Assembly (NCBI GenBank): GCA_930367205.1
Contig: OV884015.1
Span: 81,272,841 to 81,336,840 of the forward strand
Direction of reading: 5' to 3'
From: Acanthosoma haemorrhoidale
Taxonomy: Eukaryota; Arthropoda; Insecta; Hemiptera; Acanthosomatidae
Length of the DNA: 64,000 nucleotides
Each line of letters begins with the position of its first letter. Within the stretch, counting starts at the first letter, position 1. The notes under the pieces were generated by a model. That model did not search any database. It was not told the DNA's origin and saw nothing but the letters and a program-made list of their open reading frames with translations. The translations under genes and the position numbers were made by a program. Of this stretch, positions 1-11,069 are shown in pieces.

Positions 1-574
1 GACGAATCTGAAAGACGAGGATCTACTTTCACTAATATACTGTTTTCCTTTATGCATTTCTTTATTCAAATGAAACGCAATAAATTTACTTGTTACTGTA
101 ATCATCATAGAGCTCAAACAAAATGTTAGTTGGTTCTAAGGGGGTCACTAGGCCACCTCCGCCTAAGCCATAGGCTACCGCAGATGAGATGGGAGTATAG
201 ATCATTAGCATATCGGGCACTGTTAAATAGGCAATCGTTAAAATCGCGAATTTCAGTGACCTTGAAGTTCTAAAAAATTAAATAAATTATTTTTGGCCTA
301 GTTGTCATTTTATAATCTGTTAGTATTTCTTTAATAAAATGAATTGTAGTCCCCGGCCTGAACCCGGTATATTTATGCATACTGTTTCTCCAATTTATAC
401 TTCCTTAATTTTTGTTTTATATTTATATTTCCAATTTTGTTCATAATCGATGTAAACAAATTTTGAGACCGTTCATCATTATTACCTATTGCAAAACTTG
501 GAACGATTGATATTTTTTATGCCGATTATAGATCTGTCATAAAAAATAACAATTGTTTATAAAACCGATCGGAT
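1..574. other. AT-rich sequence, no gene seen
   Basis: No open frame of useful length and no recognisable domain on either strand. I see no terminal repeats here. Intergenic or decayed repeat DNA is the likely content. Confidence 0.5.
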
Positions 575-780
575 CAACTTATGTTTTTTTTTTTCATAAC
601 CCCTTTTATTTATCATTTTTTACAATATGTGAACAAAATTCAGTGAAATAATAATTACAAATTTTTCCCCTTGCTGCATACGCAGATGCATTCAAAGGAG
701 GGTAGAATTACAATAACAATATTCTATTTAAATTAAAATTACAATGCAATGTGTACAGGACTAGGTTATGGGGCTCACCT
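575..780 (-). repeat. 3' UTR copy of Jockey-like family A1
   Basis: A T-rich tract (the A tail on the minus strand) is followed by a block with an ACAAATTT-TCC-CTGCAT core, a GCAGATGCATT stretch and an AAGGAG box. The same block follows the T tracts at 790-826 and 2142-2176. It closes with GGGCTCACCT, a string also found in the other A-family tails. This is a 5'-truncated insertion made only of the element's 3' UTR. Confidence 0.6.
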
Positions 781-787
781 TTAGATT

Positions 788-2130
788 ACTTGTTTCTTTT
801 TTTTTTTTTTTTTTTGTTTTTTTTTTATTTCAAAACCTCAAATACTATGTACAAAAGAAAAATAACAAAATAATAATCGACTTACAAATTTCTCCTCTTC
901 CTGCATTTAAATGCATTTGGAGGAGTGCATAATACAATAAATTTTTTGATGTTAATAGTACTCAGTCTTATATTCACACTAGGTGATGAGGCTCACCTTC
1001 TTTTTGTCACCGACACCAAACACTAAACACTAGGAACAAAAAAAACAAAACAAAAAAAACAAACTAAACAAAACAAACTAAATCTCTACCTAGAACCTAG
1101 GACTAGAGTGTTCCAGCCGCGACAGCGTCCTGCCATCGACGGGGGAACGGAGCGGGGGTTATAGTGTTAAACACCGGGTTTGTCAAATATTGTAAGGAGT
1201 CGAAAAATTTGATATGTGTACGCTAGATGAATTCATCCACCGTAGGCAGCTCAAATATCTCATGCAGCTCACTGTTCCGTCGCTGCTCGAATGAAGTACC
1301 TCTGACCACTTTCATCAGTATACCGTTTTGGAATTGTTGGAGTTTCTTAGCTGTCATATACGTCAGATAACGAAAAAGCGGTGCACCATACAGCAGAGTA
1401 GGCCTGAGTATGCTCTTGTAAATCAGTAGCTTGAGACGTAGTGATAGATTGGGGGAAGTCAATAAGTGCGTAAGCCGGTTAGACTTCATGCGTGTATGCT
1501 TCAACTTCTTCGCAAAATGGTTACTAAAATGGAGGTGTCTGTCCATTTTAATTCCCAGATATACTAGGTTGTTGGATGGTGAATTTTCCTCCGTTCCTAC
1601 TATGTAATTAGTAGGGAGCGGGCTTTTTCCCTTTTGAAAAGAGAAAATTACACAGTCAGTCTTACCCGCGTTTACAGAGATATTGAGTCTCCCCAATCTC
1701 TCACTGATCTGGTTACAGGCTGCTTCAGCTTGTCTTAGAGCTACCTTGGCACTCATGCTGCTACTGTACACCACTATGTCATCTGCGAAAGCAGTAACTG
1801 TGGTATTTTTGTACCGGGCTCCAACAATACATGGAATAGTACAGGGGATAAGACGGCGCCTTGGGGTACTCCACAGGTCAGTGGCACAGCTTCGGAGAAG
1901 CTATCACCCACCCGCACCCGCAACGATCTGTTTTTCAGGAAGCTAGCCAGAATTGAATACAGTTGTTCCGGGCATTCCCGGTCGCAGAGCATTTGACACA
2001 GTGTCCCGTGAGACACCGAGTCGAATGCTTGGGTGCAATCAATGGAAATCATAGCCGTGGCTATGTTTCTATTCTTGTTATGGCTAACTTCTGACTGCAC
2101 CTTCAGAAGGGGGTGCTCTGCGCTCATACT
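788..2130 (-). mobile_element. 5'-truncated Jockey-like non-LTR retrotransposon (family A1)
   Basis: Read on the minus strand, the RT domain begins near 2127, runs to about 1223, is followed by a 3' UTR, and ends in an A tail seen as a T tract at about 788-826. The 5' end is cut inside the RT domain, with no endonuclease or ORF1, the usual product of incomplete target-primed reverse transcription. The upstream side abuts the T tract of another A1 tail (2142-2176), so insertions are stacked. The 3' UTR contains a run of alternating AAAC and CAAA tracts at 1035-1085. The C-terminal RT part is closely related to family A2 at 22.2, 38.4 and 57.7 kb, but the far 3' UTR is different, so A1 and A2 are separate subfamilies. 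Confidence 0.8.
1223..2127 (-). pseudogene. reverse transcriptase fragment of family A1
   Basis: Two overlapping minus-strand frames together encode the central and C-terminal RT. The upstream frame (1774-2127) has the palm motif AFDSVSHGTL and then GVPQGAVLSPVLF. The downstream frame carries the catalytic box FADDIVVYSSS around 1745-1790 and continues through YLGIKMDRHLHF and the thumb-like LKLLIYKSILRPTLLYGAPLF. The frame changes between SPVLF and FADD, consistent with a single-base indel near 1800-1840. The N-terminal RT and whole endonuclease are missing. The motif order is that of Jockey-clade ORF2 proteins. The two halves cannot make one protein, so this is a dead copy even though the FADD aspartates survive. 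Confidence 0.8.
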
Positions 2131-2141
2131 GGATTTTACTT

Positions 2142-2143
2142 AT

Positions 2144-2180
<37 letters not shown>

Positions 2181-2310
2181 CCCATGAAGTTATACAATGA
2201 AAATATTAAAAGAAACTTTACAAATTTCTCCTTATCCTGCTATGCACAGATGCATTTGAAGGAGTTCGTGTTACTCAACAATACAGATTGTGGAAAAATT
2301 ACTTATGTTA
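2142..2310 (-). repeat. second 3' UTR copy of family A1 with long T tract
   Basis: A T run of about 35 bases at 2142-2176 is followed by ACAAATTTCTCC, CCTGCTATGCAC, GCATTTGAAGGAG, matching the tails at 575-780 and 788-960. The block contains no coding sequence. A short plus-strand frame over the T run is only poly-phenylalanine translation of the tract. Confidence 0.6.
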
Positions 2311-2835
2311 TAGATCGACCCCTCTCTTGAGGTTTTGAAAAACAAAAAGGTCTCCGAGAGTTTACATTTAAACCTCTATTGAGAAACTGATAATCATGAA
2401 CATCAATTACTGGCTACAAAATTTAATCGCTATCCTGCATAACTTACTCTCCTTTGACGAGAGCAGTTATTACTAAGGTTTTTCGTTTTTTTTTTTTAAA
2501 CTGAAATAATTCAGTTAGAAGACGCAAAAAGATATTGGCTTTTTTTTTTTCCGAATTTTTCTGCTTATAAACTTGTTGAGCTCTAATTAGACAGTAAACT
2601 TTTGATGCAAGCGATACGAAAACTAACCAGCTCTAGTTTTCCAAGGTTTCCAGTCTGATATAACGGCCTTCTTTGAATACTGAAAAGTCTGAGGAAAGAT
2701 AATTAGGGTTTGAAGCCATTAGGGAACAATTATAAAAAACTAGTAACGTGAGCTTAAAGTTCGGCGGGGAATTTGAGATATGTGGTTTTGGTACAAACAA
2801 ATTTTAACAAATATGAGAGTAGTTTTTCTGTAACA
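2311..2835. other. AT-rich sequence, no gene seen
   Basis: No domain or structured repeat was recognised; two further short T tracts are present near 2490 and 2540. Confidence 0.4.
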
Positions 2836-2837
2836 TA

Positions 2838-3503
2838 CAGAGGGGTCCAAAAAAATGTATCCACTGGTTAACAGTCGATAACTTGCAAACTAATTGACGG
2901 AGTTGTCTCATTTTTGGTGAAAGTGTAGCTTAAAGTCCAACCTAAAGATATCACTGTAGGAGTTCGAAATGGTCACCATTAACATCCACACACAAACGAT
3001 GCCGCCGAACTGCAGCACGAACTACTGACTGCAACGTGTTCATTTGGATATTTGCACGTGAATGTACGATGGATTCTCGAAGTTCATCCAATGTGCGGGG
3101 CTTTTGTCGATAAACGACGTCCTTTAGTGTTCCCTACAGGTAAAAGTCCAGAGGAGTTAAGTCTGGGGAACGTGGTGGATACTCTGTTTGACACACATTT
3201 TGCCATTGCCGTTGAACCTCATTAATGTTTTCGTACTTAAAATACCACTTTAAAACAGACTTCCTTTCATCAAATGTAAGCCTTACGCCAGCCATGTTTA
3301 CTCGAGTAACAAGGTACAACAAACAATAAAACACTAACTATCAGGCGACTGTCATCTGACAAAACAAAACAACGCAATACAACGCTTGTATGGCGATTGC
3401 TGGAACTACAAACTATTACACTACCAAAAATGAGACAACTCCGTAAATTAGTTTGCAAGTTATGGACTTTTAAACAGTGGATACATTTTTTTGGACCCCT
3501 CTG
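2838..3503 (-). mobile_element. internally deleted Tc1/mariner-type transposon (666 bp)
   Basis: The left end starts CAGAGGGGTCC and the right end finishes GGACCCCTCTG; both are flanked by TA (2836-2837 and 3504-3505), the target duplication of the Tc1/mariner/IS630 superfamily. The inverted repeats extend about 80-90 bp inward and include the matching blocks GTATCCACTG / CAGTGGATAC and GAGACAACTCCGT / ACGGAGTTGTCTC. The interior keeps the two ends of a transposase gene on the minus strand but not its middle. It is therefore a deletion derivative that could have moved only with enzyme from a full-length relative. Confidence 0.85.
2951..3295 (-). pseudogene. remnant Tc1/mariner-type transposase, catalytic core deleted
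   Basis: The minus-strand ATG at 3295 opens MAGVRLTFDERKSVLKWYF, a helix-turn-helix N terminus, and runs for about 40 residues. It then joins directly to YPPRSPDLTPLDFYL, the region of the last catalytic aspartate in this superfamily, followed by a C-terminal tail ending near VDVNGDHFE at about 2951. A full transposase would have some 250 more residues between these parts, including the first two catalytic acids. Reading frame is kept across the deletion. The only other lesion I see is a TAG just after DFYL, where relatives have tryptophan (TGG), so a single G to A change explains the stop. Confidence 0.75.
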
Positions 3504-3509
3504 TATATT

Positions 3510-4874
3510 AAAGGTCTATATTTTCTTAAAAGTTGTCTGTTAATTCATTACCCAGAGCTAACTTTTTCTGTTTTGGGTTTGAGGTCACTTAAGTAAATAA
3601 AACACAAGAGTCTTAGTAAGGGAAGAAACACGAAATTTAACTTTTCATCCTTTCGAAAAAGCTTGAAATCCCAGTCATCGTGTTGAAGTTCAGTCATAAG
3701 CAGACTCTATTCGTGCACGAACTATCAATATCATTTAATTATTATAATTATTATTATATGTGAAGTCATATAATCTCAGAAATATCAGTGTTATGTAAAA
3801 TTCGTTCCTACGACCGAAGTCGGCAAGAAAGGGCGACCTGCAAAAAACTTGTGTCTTTCAGTGCATGTTTAGAATAATACATGATTGAAAAATAGGGGAA
3901 AGGAAACAGATTTTTTTTTTACTTTTTGAGGTCATTATTTTTCAGTGCGTTGCTAAGCGGCAAAAACAAAATATTTGTTTACGTCCTGATTAGTATAAAC
4001 AAATGATGAGATACTGAGCCTGTGGGTCTGTTTGTTGCTTGTTAAGGTGTTCATGATTCAGCAAAACTATATGTCTAAATAAAGTATTTTTTAAGGTATC
4101 TCAGAAGTTGTTGCTCTTATTTTTATTCAATAGAAAGATTCTTCTATTTAACATTAAAAGTAACATATCCTGGAGCATTGTCCACTAAGTAAAATAAATA
4201 CTAACATTTAAATTTTCAAACTATCATAAAAATGTGTTACATTTTAGTATGCCATTATATTGTGGTTTATATGATTTTATCTATACCCTCCGATTTAAAC
4301 TCATCAAAGCACCATATATAACCATTGCCAGTAATGTGGGACTAGGGTGCCTCCTCACAATAACAACCAAGCCAAACATAAAGTAATGTTTCAATGGGCA
4401 AAACGAAACTCAAAATTTCCTGAGTGATTGAGTTCCATAGAATTTGAACTTGAGTGCGTCGAAAGACAAGTTTTCTTTTTGCTCGGAATGCAGAAAAATT
4501 TATATTCTCAAAGCAGTGAAGTTATAAACCAGACTAAACACTGTATAATTATTAGATGACTCAAAATTAAGAGCACAATGTAAGACTGTCAGCTAACTGG
4601 TTGGACCGCTCACGAGAACCCAAACAAATAAACCTCGGAAAAAATGTTCCAGGTAGGTCAGATACCTGCACAGCTGATTTAAAAATGAATTTACAGCGTT
4701 TATTTATTGGCAGGATACAGGCTGTCACGTGAAAGGAAACTAATGTAGAATTATTGATTGAGTCCTTAGTCTAATATCAGGTTATGTCTGTGTCTTGGCA
4801 TAAAGTGGGCCGTCACAACAAAAAATCTGATATTTCACCATCAGTGTGAGCAGAACGAAATTTTTACCTTTTCA
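3510..4874. other. AT-rich sequence, no gene seen
   Basis: No frame with a recognisable domain and no terminal inverted repeat was found. The sequence is typical intergenic AT-rich DNA for this window. Confidence 0.45.
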
Positions 4875-5072
4875 TTTTTTTTTTTTTTTTCTTTCTTAGC
4901 TCTCAAACTTCTAAAATAGGATGTGGGAAAAATAAAGGAAAATTATTTTGGGCTAATGAGTGCCTTTCACTAAGGGGAGTCCCCCATTTGAAGGATGCAT
5001 GAGAAGGATATAGGGTGTGGAGTGCCTAAAGGAGGCGGGTGGAATCAGGAAGGTAGTGAGAGTCTACCGAGT
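4875..5072 (-). repeat. family C retroelement 3' end (poly-A on minus strand)
   Basis: A T run at 4875-4890 precedes a purine-rich block with TTAGCTCTCAAACTT, GGGCTAATGAGTGCC, AAGGGGAGTCCCCC and GGAGGCGGGTGGAATC. The reverse complement matches 57465-57677 almost base for base, where it ends in a long A run. A more divergent copy lies at 58326-58532. The common poly-A end and variable 5' limit suggest a SINE or the 3' end of a non-LTR element; no coding part is visible. Confidence 0.65.
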
Positions 5073-5154
5073 TACCTTTTCAAAGTCTTGTTCATGTTTA
5101 AATAATTAAATGAAATATCGGATCCAAGAGAAATGCTGTTATTTGATATTGATT

Positions 5155-5550
5155 TACTTTTTTACTTACCAAAAATCATTATTGTGATAAAATTACAATC
5201 TCCCATACTGGACAATAATTAATTGTGATATATTCATAACATATTTACAATTATTCATTCACTCGCTTATTCATTCAGTATTTACAAACAGCTCAGAGAC
5301 CTTCCAAATCTACATGGTTGTCACCTCCCTCCCATGCGAAAGAGGAAGTGGAGTCTTGGGAAGCCTCCGCGCTCCTCCATCAGCCACGTCACAGGATACG
5401 AGCCAGTGGAGTCTGGACCAAGAGCTTGAGAGCCACAGACGTTCAGAACAGGATTAGAGAAACCGCCCTTTACCAGTACTCCCAGGTGTCTTCTATGAGG
5501 TTTATAAGGATGTGGGGCGCAGTGTAATGACTGTGCTAGGGGATTTACAG
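5155..5550 (-). mobile_element. 5'-truncated family B Jockey-like 3' end
   Basis: On the minus strand this carries the family B 3' region, including the blocks equivalent to CATGCGAAAGAGGAAG, CTTGGGAAG and TACGAGCCAGTGGAG, then the tail ATTACAATCT with AATAATT near the T-rich end at 5155. The same region is present at 10.1, 15.4, 16.8 and 28.1 kb. No RT sequence remains. The short frames here are frames of the 3' UTR and do not resemble proteins. Confidence 0.7.
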
Positions 5551-5559
5551 ACATTAATA

Positions 5560-8500
5560 TGACTATAACTCGTACCCATAGAAGTAGAGACATAGATAAC
5601 ACAATTTATTTCAACTTAAAAAAGATACTCTTTTCATAACTGATTTTTTTCATCTACTTATTTGAATGGTCCAACATGCATATGTTTGACATTGAATGAA
5701 ATATTGTTTAAACAATAATTTGTTATAAGCGACATTGTAACTTGATGTCAATCTATTAGTTATTTTTGGTTGGTATTGATGTAGGAACTGATATATGTCC
5801 ACGTCACAACAAGCTATTAAATAATAAACTTTTTGAAGAATACTCCGAAATATCAAATATTACTGAAACCATATGACGTAACAGTTAGCAGATAGTACAA
5901 TAATGCATTGATTAGTACATAACGAACTGCAGTATCTATTGTTCAATCTGACAACGAGCTGTTGTTGACTGAGAAAAAATTAAAATAAAAAAGCGATAAA
6001 CATCAGTTTCACATAGGCGGCTTGCGTCCACATAGGTTACTCGCTAACCTCAAGAAAGGCGCACGGAGTAAACATCGCTCTCAAAACAAGTACCCACTAT
6101 TTAAATATCTTAATGGTTTCTCTTGACAATAATGTGTTTTTATGTCTCGCTCAAGTCGGAAATGTACCAAGGGGCCCAATTTGGTGAATTTTAAAATGTA
6201 CTCAAGCTGGAACACTGGTATGTATGTAGTTACGAATTATCAGCAAAAGGGGAAAAGAACTTAACAGTCAAAGTGGGTTCAAGTGGGCTTTTATTACCTA
6301 CACTTTATTTCTCCAAGGTCTTATGAATGAATATTTTACCCTTTTAAGGGAGTTGAAGTGACGGTGTTTACTATCTTGAACCTGGGTGCAAGTTACTGCT
6401 TGCTTGCTATCTGTCTAAAGGTCAAAAGACTCCAGCTGGCAGTCGAGTTTTATTGCCGTTTTGACACAAATAACGTTTTCGCAGCCTGCTTTCTCAAGGC
6501 TTCATTTTCAGCTATTGGTCCGAAACCAGTAACACTGTATTTTCAATTCCCTTACCATTGTCAAGTATTATTTTTTTAAATTTTACTAAGCTTTACAACG
6601 TATTACCTATTTTGGTAATGTATTTTTTTTTGTAATTTTGTATAGATTAAAAAAAAAATTCAATATTGTTGTAATAAATAGAATCAAAGATTATAATAAG
6701 TATACACTTCAACAAAAATACCTGCGGACTCCTGTGGCCCGACTCGACGTCGACATTTTTACAACCAGATGAAATAAAAACGCGTGCACCGTAAATTTGT
6801 GATGGCCACATAAATAAAATACCACGTCTGGTGGTAAAATCGAGGTCTAGCGATTCTTTCCATAGAAAAACAACCATTAGGTATCAATTTCGACAATATC
6901 ATTCAAGACTTTTCAAACAAATATTTAAACAAGCTTTCATTTTAACATTATTTGTACAATCTGTTTAAACAAAATAATTTATTTATGTTCAGTAATTGTT
7001 AATAACTTCTCTTGAGTTTGACTGACTTCGAAAGGGTGGCAAAGGGGTTTTGGCCCTTTACGATAATGGGGGGTAGAAAAATTGGACCACTCACTGCCTA
7101 TGGATTGATTTGAACGCTCAGCACCAATGTGAGAGCGACCATCATACCCTGAAGTAGTTAAACAGTTAACCCTTTGAGAATATTGTTGAAAGAATCATAT
7201 TACCGAGCAAAACTGCACTTTTCAACCTACCGTAACATGTTAACATTCACTGTTTTTAGCTATTTTAGTATTTTTACTATACCATAAAAAAGGGTTAAAT
7301 TGTAATTTTATGAGCATAACCATGAATGACATACCCTATCCTTTGCGTCTTTGTTGAATTTTAGATGAGGGAATTGTTTTGTTGATAAGCGGTATGGGTT
7401 TGTGAAAAGGATATTTTTTCTTCTTGATGTGAGTAACTTGGATCCTCTCTATGAATCATATTTGAGACAAACACTATTCTCGTACGCAAACTTTTAAATA
7501 TTTGCTCTTATATCCTGTGAATCCGGTAATTGTAAGAGATGTGAAGGTTCCCCACGTTACCGATGTACCATTACACAAAATAATTGCCTTTCATTAAGCA
7601 AGTACTAATATAAGGCGATCTAGTAGAGTTTCTCCAAATGTATGAATTTCTGGTATATTTTGCTGCTACAAAAGGATTTTTTGTGGATTTTAAGAATTTT
7701 CAGTTAATCGTTCTCTATTGAAAATTTTGGAAAAACGTCTATATCTACGTTTCTTCATATTTTATCCAGAGCTTAAATCTTTTATTTATTAAACTTTGTG
7801 TTTTTTTACTGCAACGCTTGGGTATTCGGATATGACCGCGGTTCCTGCCCTATTTACACAAAAAAATGATCATTTATTTTTACTTTTTCATACTTCTCTT
7901 AAAAGCTGTATTTATTTTTATTAATAAGGATGTACATTTAGTGACTACTAAAGAATAAAGAAATTACTGTAAATTAAATCGTCGTTACTTCTAAAAATAT
8001 ATAGTAAAATGATTAAGGGCTGGTTCTGATCCTTAGATCAACTAGTTTATCTTATTATTCAAACCGCAATTAGGAAAAATTGAGGTCTGGGTGACCAAAC
8101 AGCTGAATAATTCATTACTGAGCACGTGTACGAATGTCCCGTGTTTCTGAGCGTGGGCGTGAATGCCAGCTGGTATTTATCTTCCGATAGAAAAACATTT
8201 TTCGTGACTGTGGTCAATGGAAATTGGTTACCAAGGTTATTTGGATAATGGTTAAGGAGGCGACTAAAACCTATAAAATTAAAAACTATGCTCCCATTCG
8301 CAGTGATTCACGGAGGTTCAGAGATTATAATCTAAAAGTATTTTAAAGCTTACTGTTATAATTGCGTTTTGCTCTTCTAGTCAGTAATCATAAGTATTTT
8401 TATGCAAGCTGGCTGGCCTACGCACGGTGAATAATCGTTCTTCAGCACTTAATTTTTTTAATCACGAAATTAGTGCAAACGAAGCGATGGAACCCGTTCT

Positions 8501-8660
8501 TGCAAGTGGGTAGAAAATCACATCTGAATAATCTTTTATCAGATTTTCCTCGGATTTTAAAACAATATTTTGTTTAAACGTCAAATAAATAGATAAAATA
8601 AAATTAATAATAATAACTATGTCAATATTGTTTTTCCCATATCCCCTTGTTACAAAATAC
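5560..8660. other. AT-rich sequence, no gene seen
   Basis: About 3 kb with no recognisable protein domain, RNA gene or transposon end. A small inverted pair GGTTA-CTCGC-TAACC occurs at about 6037. Candidate frames are under 80 codons and show no family resemblance. Confidence 0.45.
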
Positions 8661-8666
8661 TTGGAG

Positions 8667-8750
8667 CATTCAATAAAAAGATTCTATATATGAATTTATT
8701 ACAATAGGTCAATATATTTCCTGTAGCTTGGCTGCATTTTATACAATTTC
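8667..8750 (+). repeat. dispersed repeat K, copy 1
   Basis: ATTCAATA, AGATTCTATATATGAATTT, CAATAGGTCAATAT and TGTAGCTTGGCTGCATT are shared in order with 17870-17960. No coding potential and no terminal repeat is seen in either copy, so the class of element is unknown. Confidence 0.55.
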
Positions 8751-8759
8751 TGGTTATTA

Positions 8760-10090
8760 CACATTGCGAAAAAATTTTTTTGAAAATATCTTGAGGTGTT
8801 GGGGTTCACCTTATCTATCATCGAGAAACTAACATCTAACAATAGCAATAAAATGATGCCCTTTCATTCATTTTATCGTATCGACGTAGAATAGTTCTCA
8901 AAACTGAGGTCTGCACCGATTTATTTTCCTTTTTAGGGTTTTTGTTGTTTTGGCAACGACACAATTTTTTTTGCCAGTTTCAGCCTTGCATTGTGACCTT
9001 CACAATGGCGTGTCTGTTTGAGTATTTACAAATAGGCTTTTAGTGAGGCATTTCCTAATAGTGGCTGCTTTGTGTACGAGTCCGTTTGTTCATATTCCGT
9101 TTGCAACGTATTGCTTGCCTAATAACTCCTATGATAAAATGTTCTAAACATATGTCCGCTTTTTTTCTCAATTTTTTGGACTGTCTGCTTTTTAATGAGT
9201 ATTTTAAATGGTCTTGTGGAGTCTTGGTGCACTTAAAGTGGATTTTTTTTACCCAGGCCTTCAGATTGAGCGGCTTTGTAGGCCAGCTCATATATATAGA
9301 TAAGATAAAACTGTCATAACAGGCCGTTTCCGTACAAACCCTCAAACCACTCAGCTCTAGGTGAGGTGGAGAAATTGTTATGGCTAGCAGATTTTTAGAA
9401 ACCCTTTTGTAACTTGTGGATTTTGCATCTTTTCAATAACGTATCCACACTTAATACAATTTGCCATATTTTATTCATTTCCTAAGAAGGGGGGGAGGCA
9501 ACTACATGAATGATGAAAAATAATCTTATATTACTCACAGAAAAAGTACTGAAACGATAGTAAAAAAATGGAAATTTTATTTATTTTTCTTGGCTATTAT
9601 GGTGTATTAATAAGAACGCTAGGAGACGTGTCAAATATTTGTCAACCTTGTATCACCGAAAAAAGTTTCATTGAAACTGGTTACCCCTTGACCGATGCCC
9701 CGAAGCACTTAGCTCCAAGTAGCTTAGCTCTCCAGCTTAAAAGCTTGAGCGAATCGAAGCAGGGGCCGTGGTGCTCTGACCGAGAGTGTCTAATTGCACT
9801 GTGAGCCGTAGTGACTGTAGGTCATGTGACGGCCGCAATTGGCTCTAATTCGGCCGAACGTGCCGGGGACATAAAAAGCGGACGAATTGAAGGAAGACCT
9901 TGGCGGTAATAAGTGGCTAGTTATGTTCTAGCCAAGATGGAGGCACCATTCCAGCTTCCAGCAAGTACCTGATTCAATCTTCCGACAATTGGAGAAATCA
10001 TGCTGGAGTGGTCATAAGATTTCGTTTAACTCATAAATATTTGTAGTTATACATAGGCAGGAAGCACTGTTTGGAATACAAATTCAACTG
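8760..10090. other. AT-rich sequence with a GC-richer block at 9640-9990
   Basis: Mostly AT-rich, but 9640-9990 is noticeably richer in GC and CpG. Inside it, ACATAAAAAGC near 9871 resembles a TATA box, and GCCAAGATGG near 9933 is a good translation-start context about 60 bases further on. The frame from that ATG (MEAPFQLPAST) closes after 11 codons. Without a downstream exon I cannot call a gene. Confidence 0.3.
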
Positions 10091-10092
10091 AA

Positions 10093-10868
10093 TTTTTTTT
10101 CCCCTTCAAAACGTTATTGTGATAATATTACGATCTGCCTTATTGGGTACTTACTGCCAATTGTGATAAATATTCTCATTAATACCATATTTACAATTTT
10201 CATTCATTCACTCATTCCTACTGTGTTTACACCCCAGAGACCTCCCTCGCATGCAAAAGAGGAAGCTGAGTCTTGGGAAGTCCACCACGCTCCTCCATCA
10301 CCCGTTATCGAATACGAGCCAATGGAGGCTGACTAAGAGCGCGAGAACCACAGACGCTCAGGATATGATTGCAGAAACTGACCATTCCCAGGACTCCCAC
10401 TGTCACGTATTTATAGCAGGTCACGAGGCCACTGCTGCTTTAGTCTCCGAGGAGGATTATAGGGATGAGTGGCGCGGAGTAATGCTTGGGGATTAGGGTT
10501 ACTATAGAATTTCATGAACTTGGAAGGGATGATTTCAAGAAAGTAGGGTATATTGAGATCGTTGTGAAGCGTTTTGTTGCTGACGTAATAAGGGGCATTA
10601 ACTATTTTTCTTAAGACTTTTGAATGAAAGGATTGGATACGCTTGACGTTCGGATTTTTTACTGTCCCCCATAGTTCTATTTCGTATGTCCAGATTGGCT
10701 TAAGTGTAAGTTTGTAGATTGGTTATTGATTCGCTATTGAGAGATGGGATGTCCTTGGAAGTTGTTTGTACAGTTCTCCAAAGAGGATACAGACGGTTCT
10801 TGTCTTTTTAGTTTCGTGAGTGGATTCCATGTCTTTTGCCGAGATGCAAGCCTAAATACAGTACTGTC
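10093..10868 (-). mobile_element. 5'-truncated family B Jockey-like fragment
   Basis: A T tract at 10093-10100 marks the 3' end on the minus strand. The 3' UTR blocks of family B follow (CATGCAAAAGAGGAAG, TCTTGGGAAG, TACGAGCCA, GACGCTCAGGA), then the degraded C-terminal part of ORF2 up to about 10868, matching the region around 17150-17500 in the copy at 16.7 kb. Frames are broken throughout. The 5' end is immediately followed by unrelated AT-rich sequence and the 25-bp tandem array. Confidence 0.7.
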
Positions 10869-10973
10869 AGGAATAGGAAAATTGAAATCTAATGAGAGTA
10901 ATCATCAAAGTGGGATCCGAAACGCTGAACTTGAATTATGCTGTAAACCGGGATGGGCAAAGGGTACTATAAT

Positions 10974-11063
10974 ATTAATACTGAATTATTAATTGGGTAT
11001 TAATACTGAATTATTAATTGGGTATTAATACTGAATTATTAATTGGGCATTAATACTGAATTA
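10974..11063. repeat. 25-bp tandem repeat, about 3.6 units
   Basis: Units begin at 10974, 10999, 11024 and 11049, each ATTAATACTGAATTA plus TTAATTGGGT or a one-base variant (GGGC in the third). The last unit is partial. The near identity between units indicates recent slippage or unequal exchange. Confidence 0.9.
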
Positions 11064-11069
11064 GAGAGG

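Noticed and set aside
1683..1946. Plus-strand frame over the RT relic
   Set aside because: It lies antisense to the minus-strand RT motifs and has no domain of its own.
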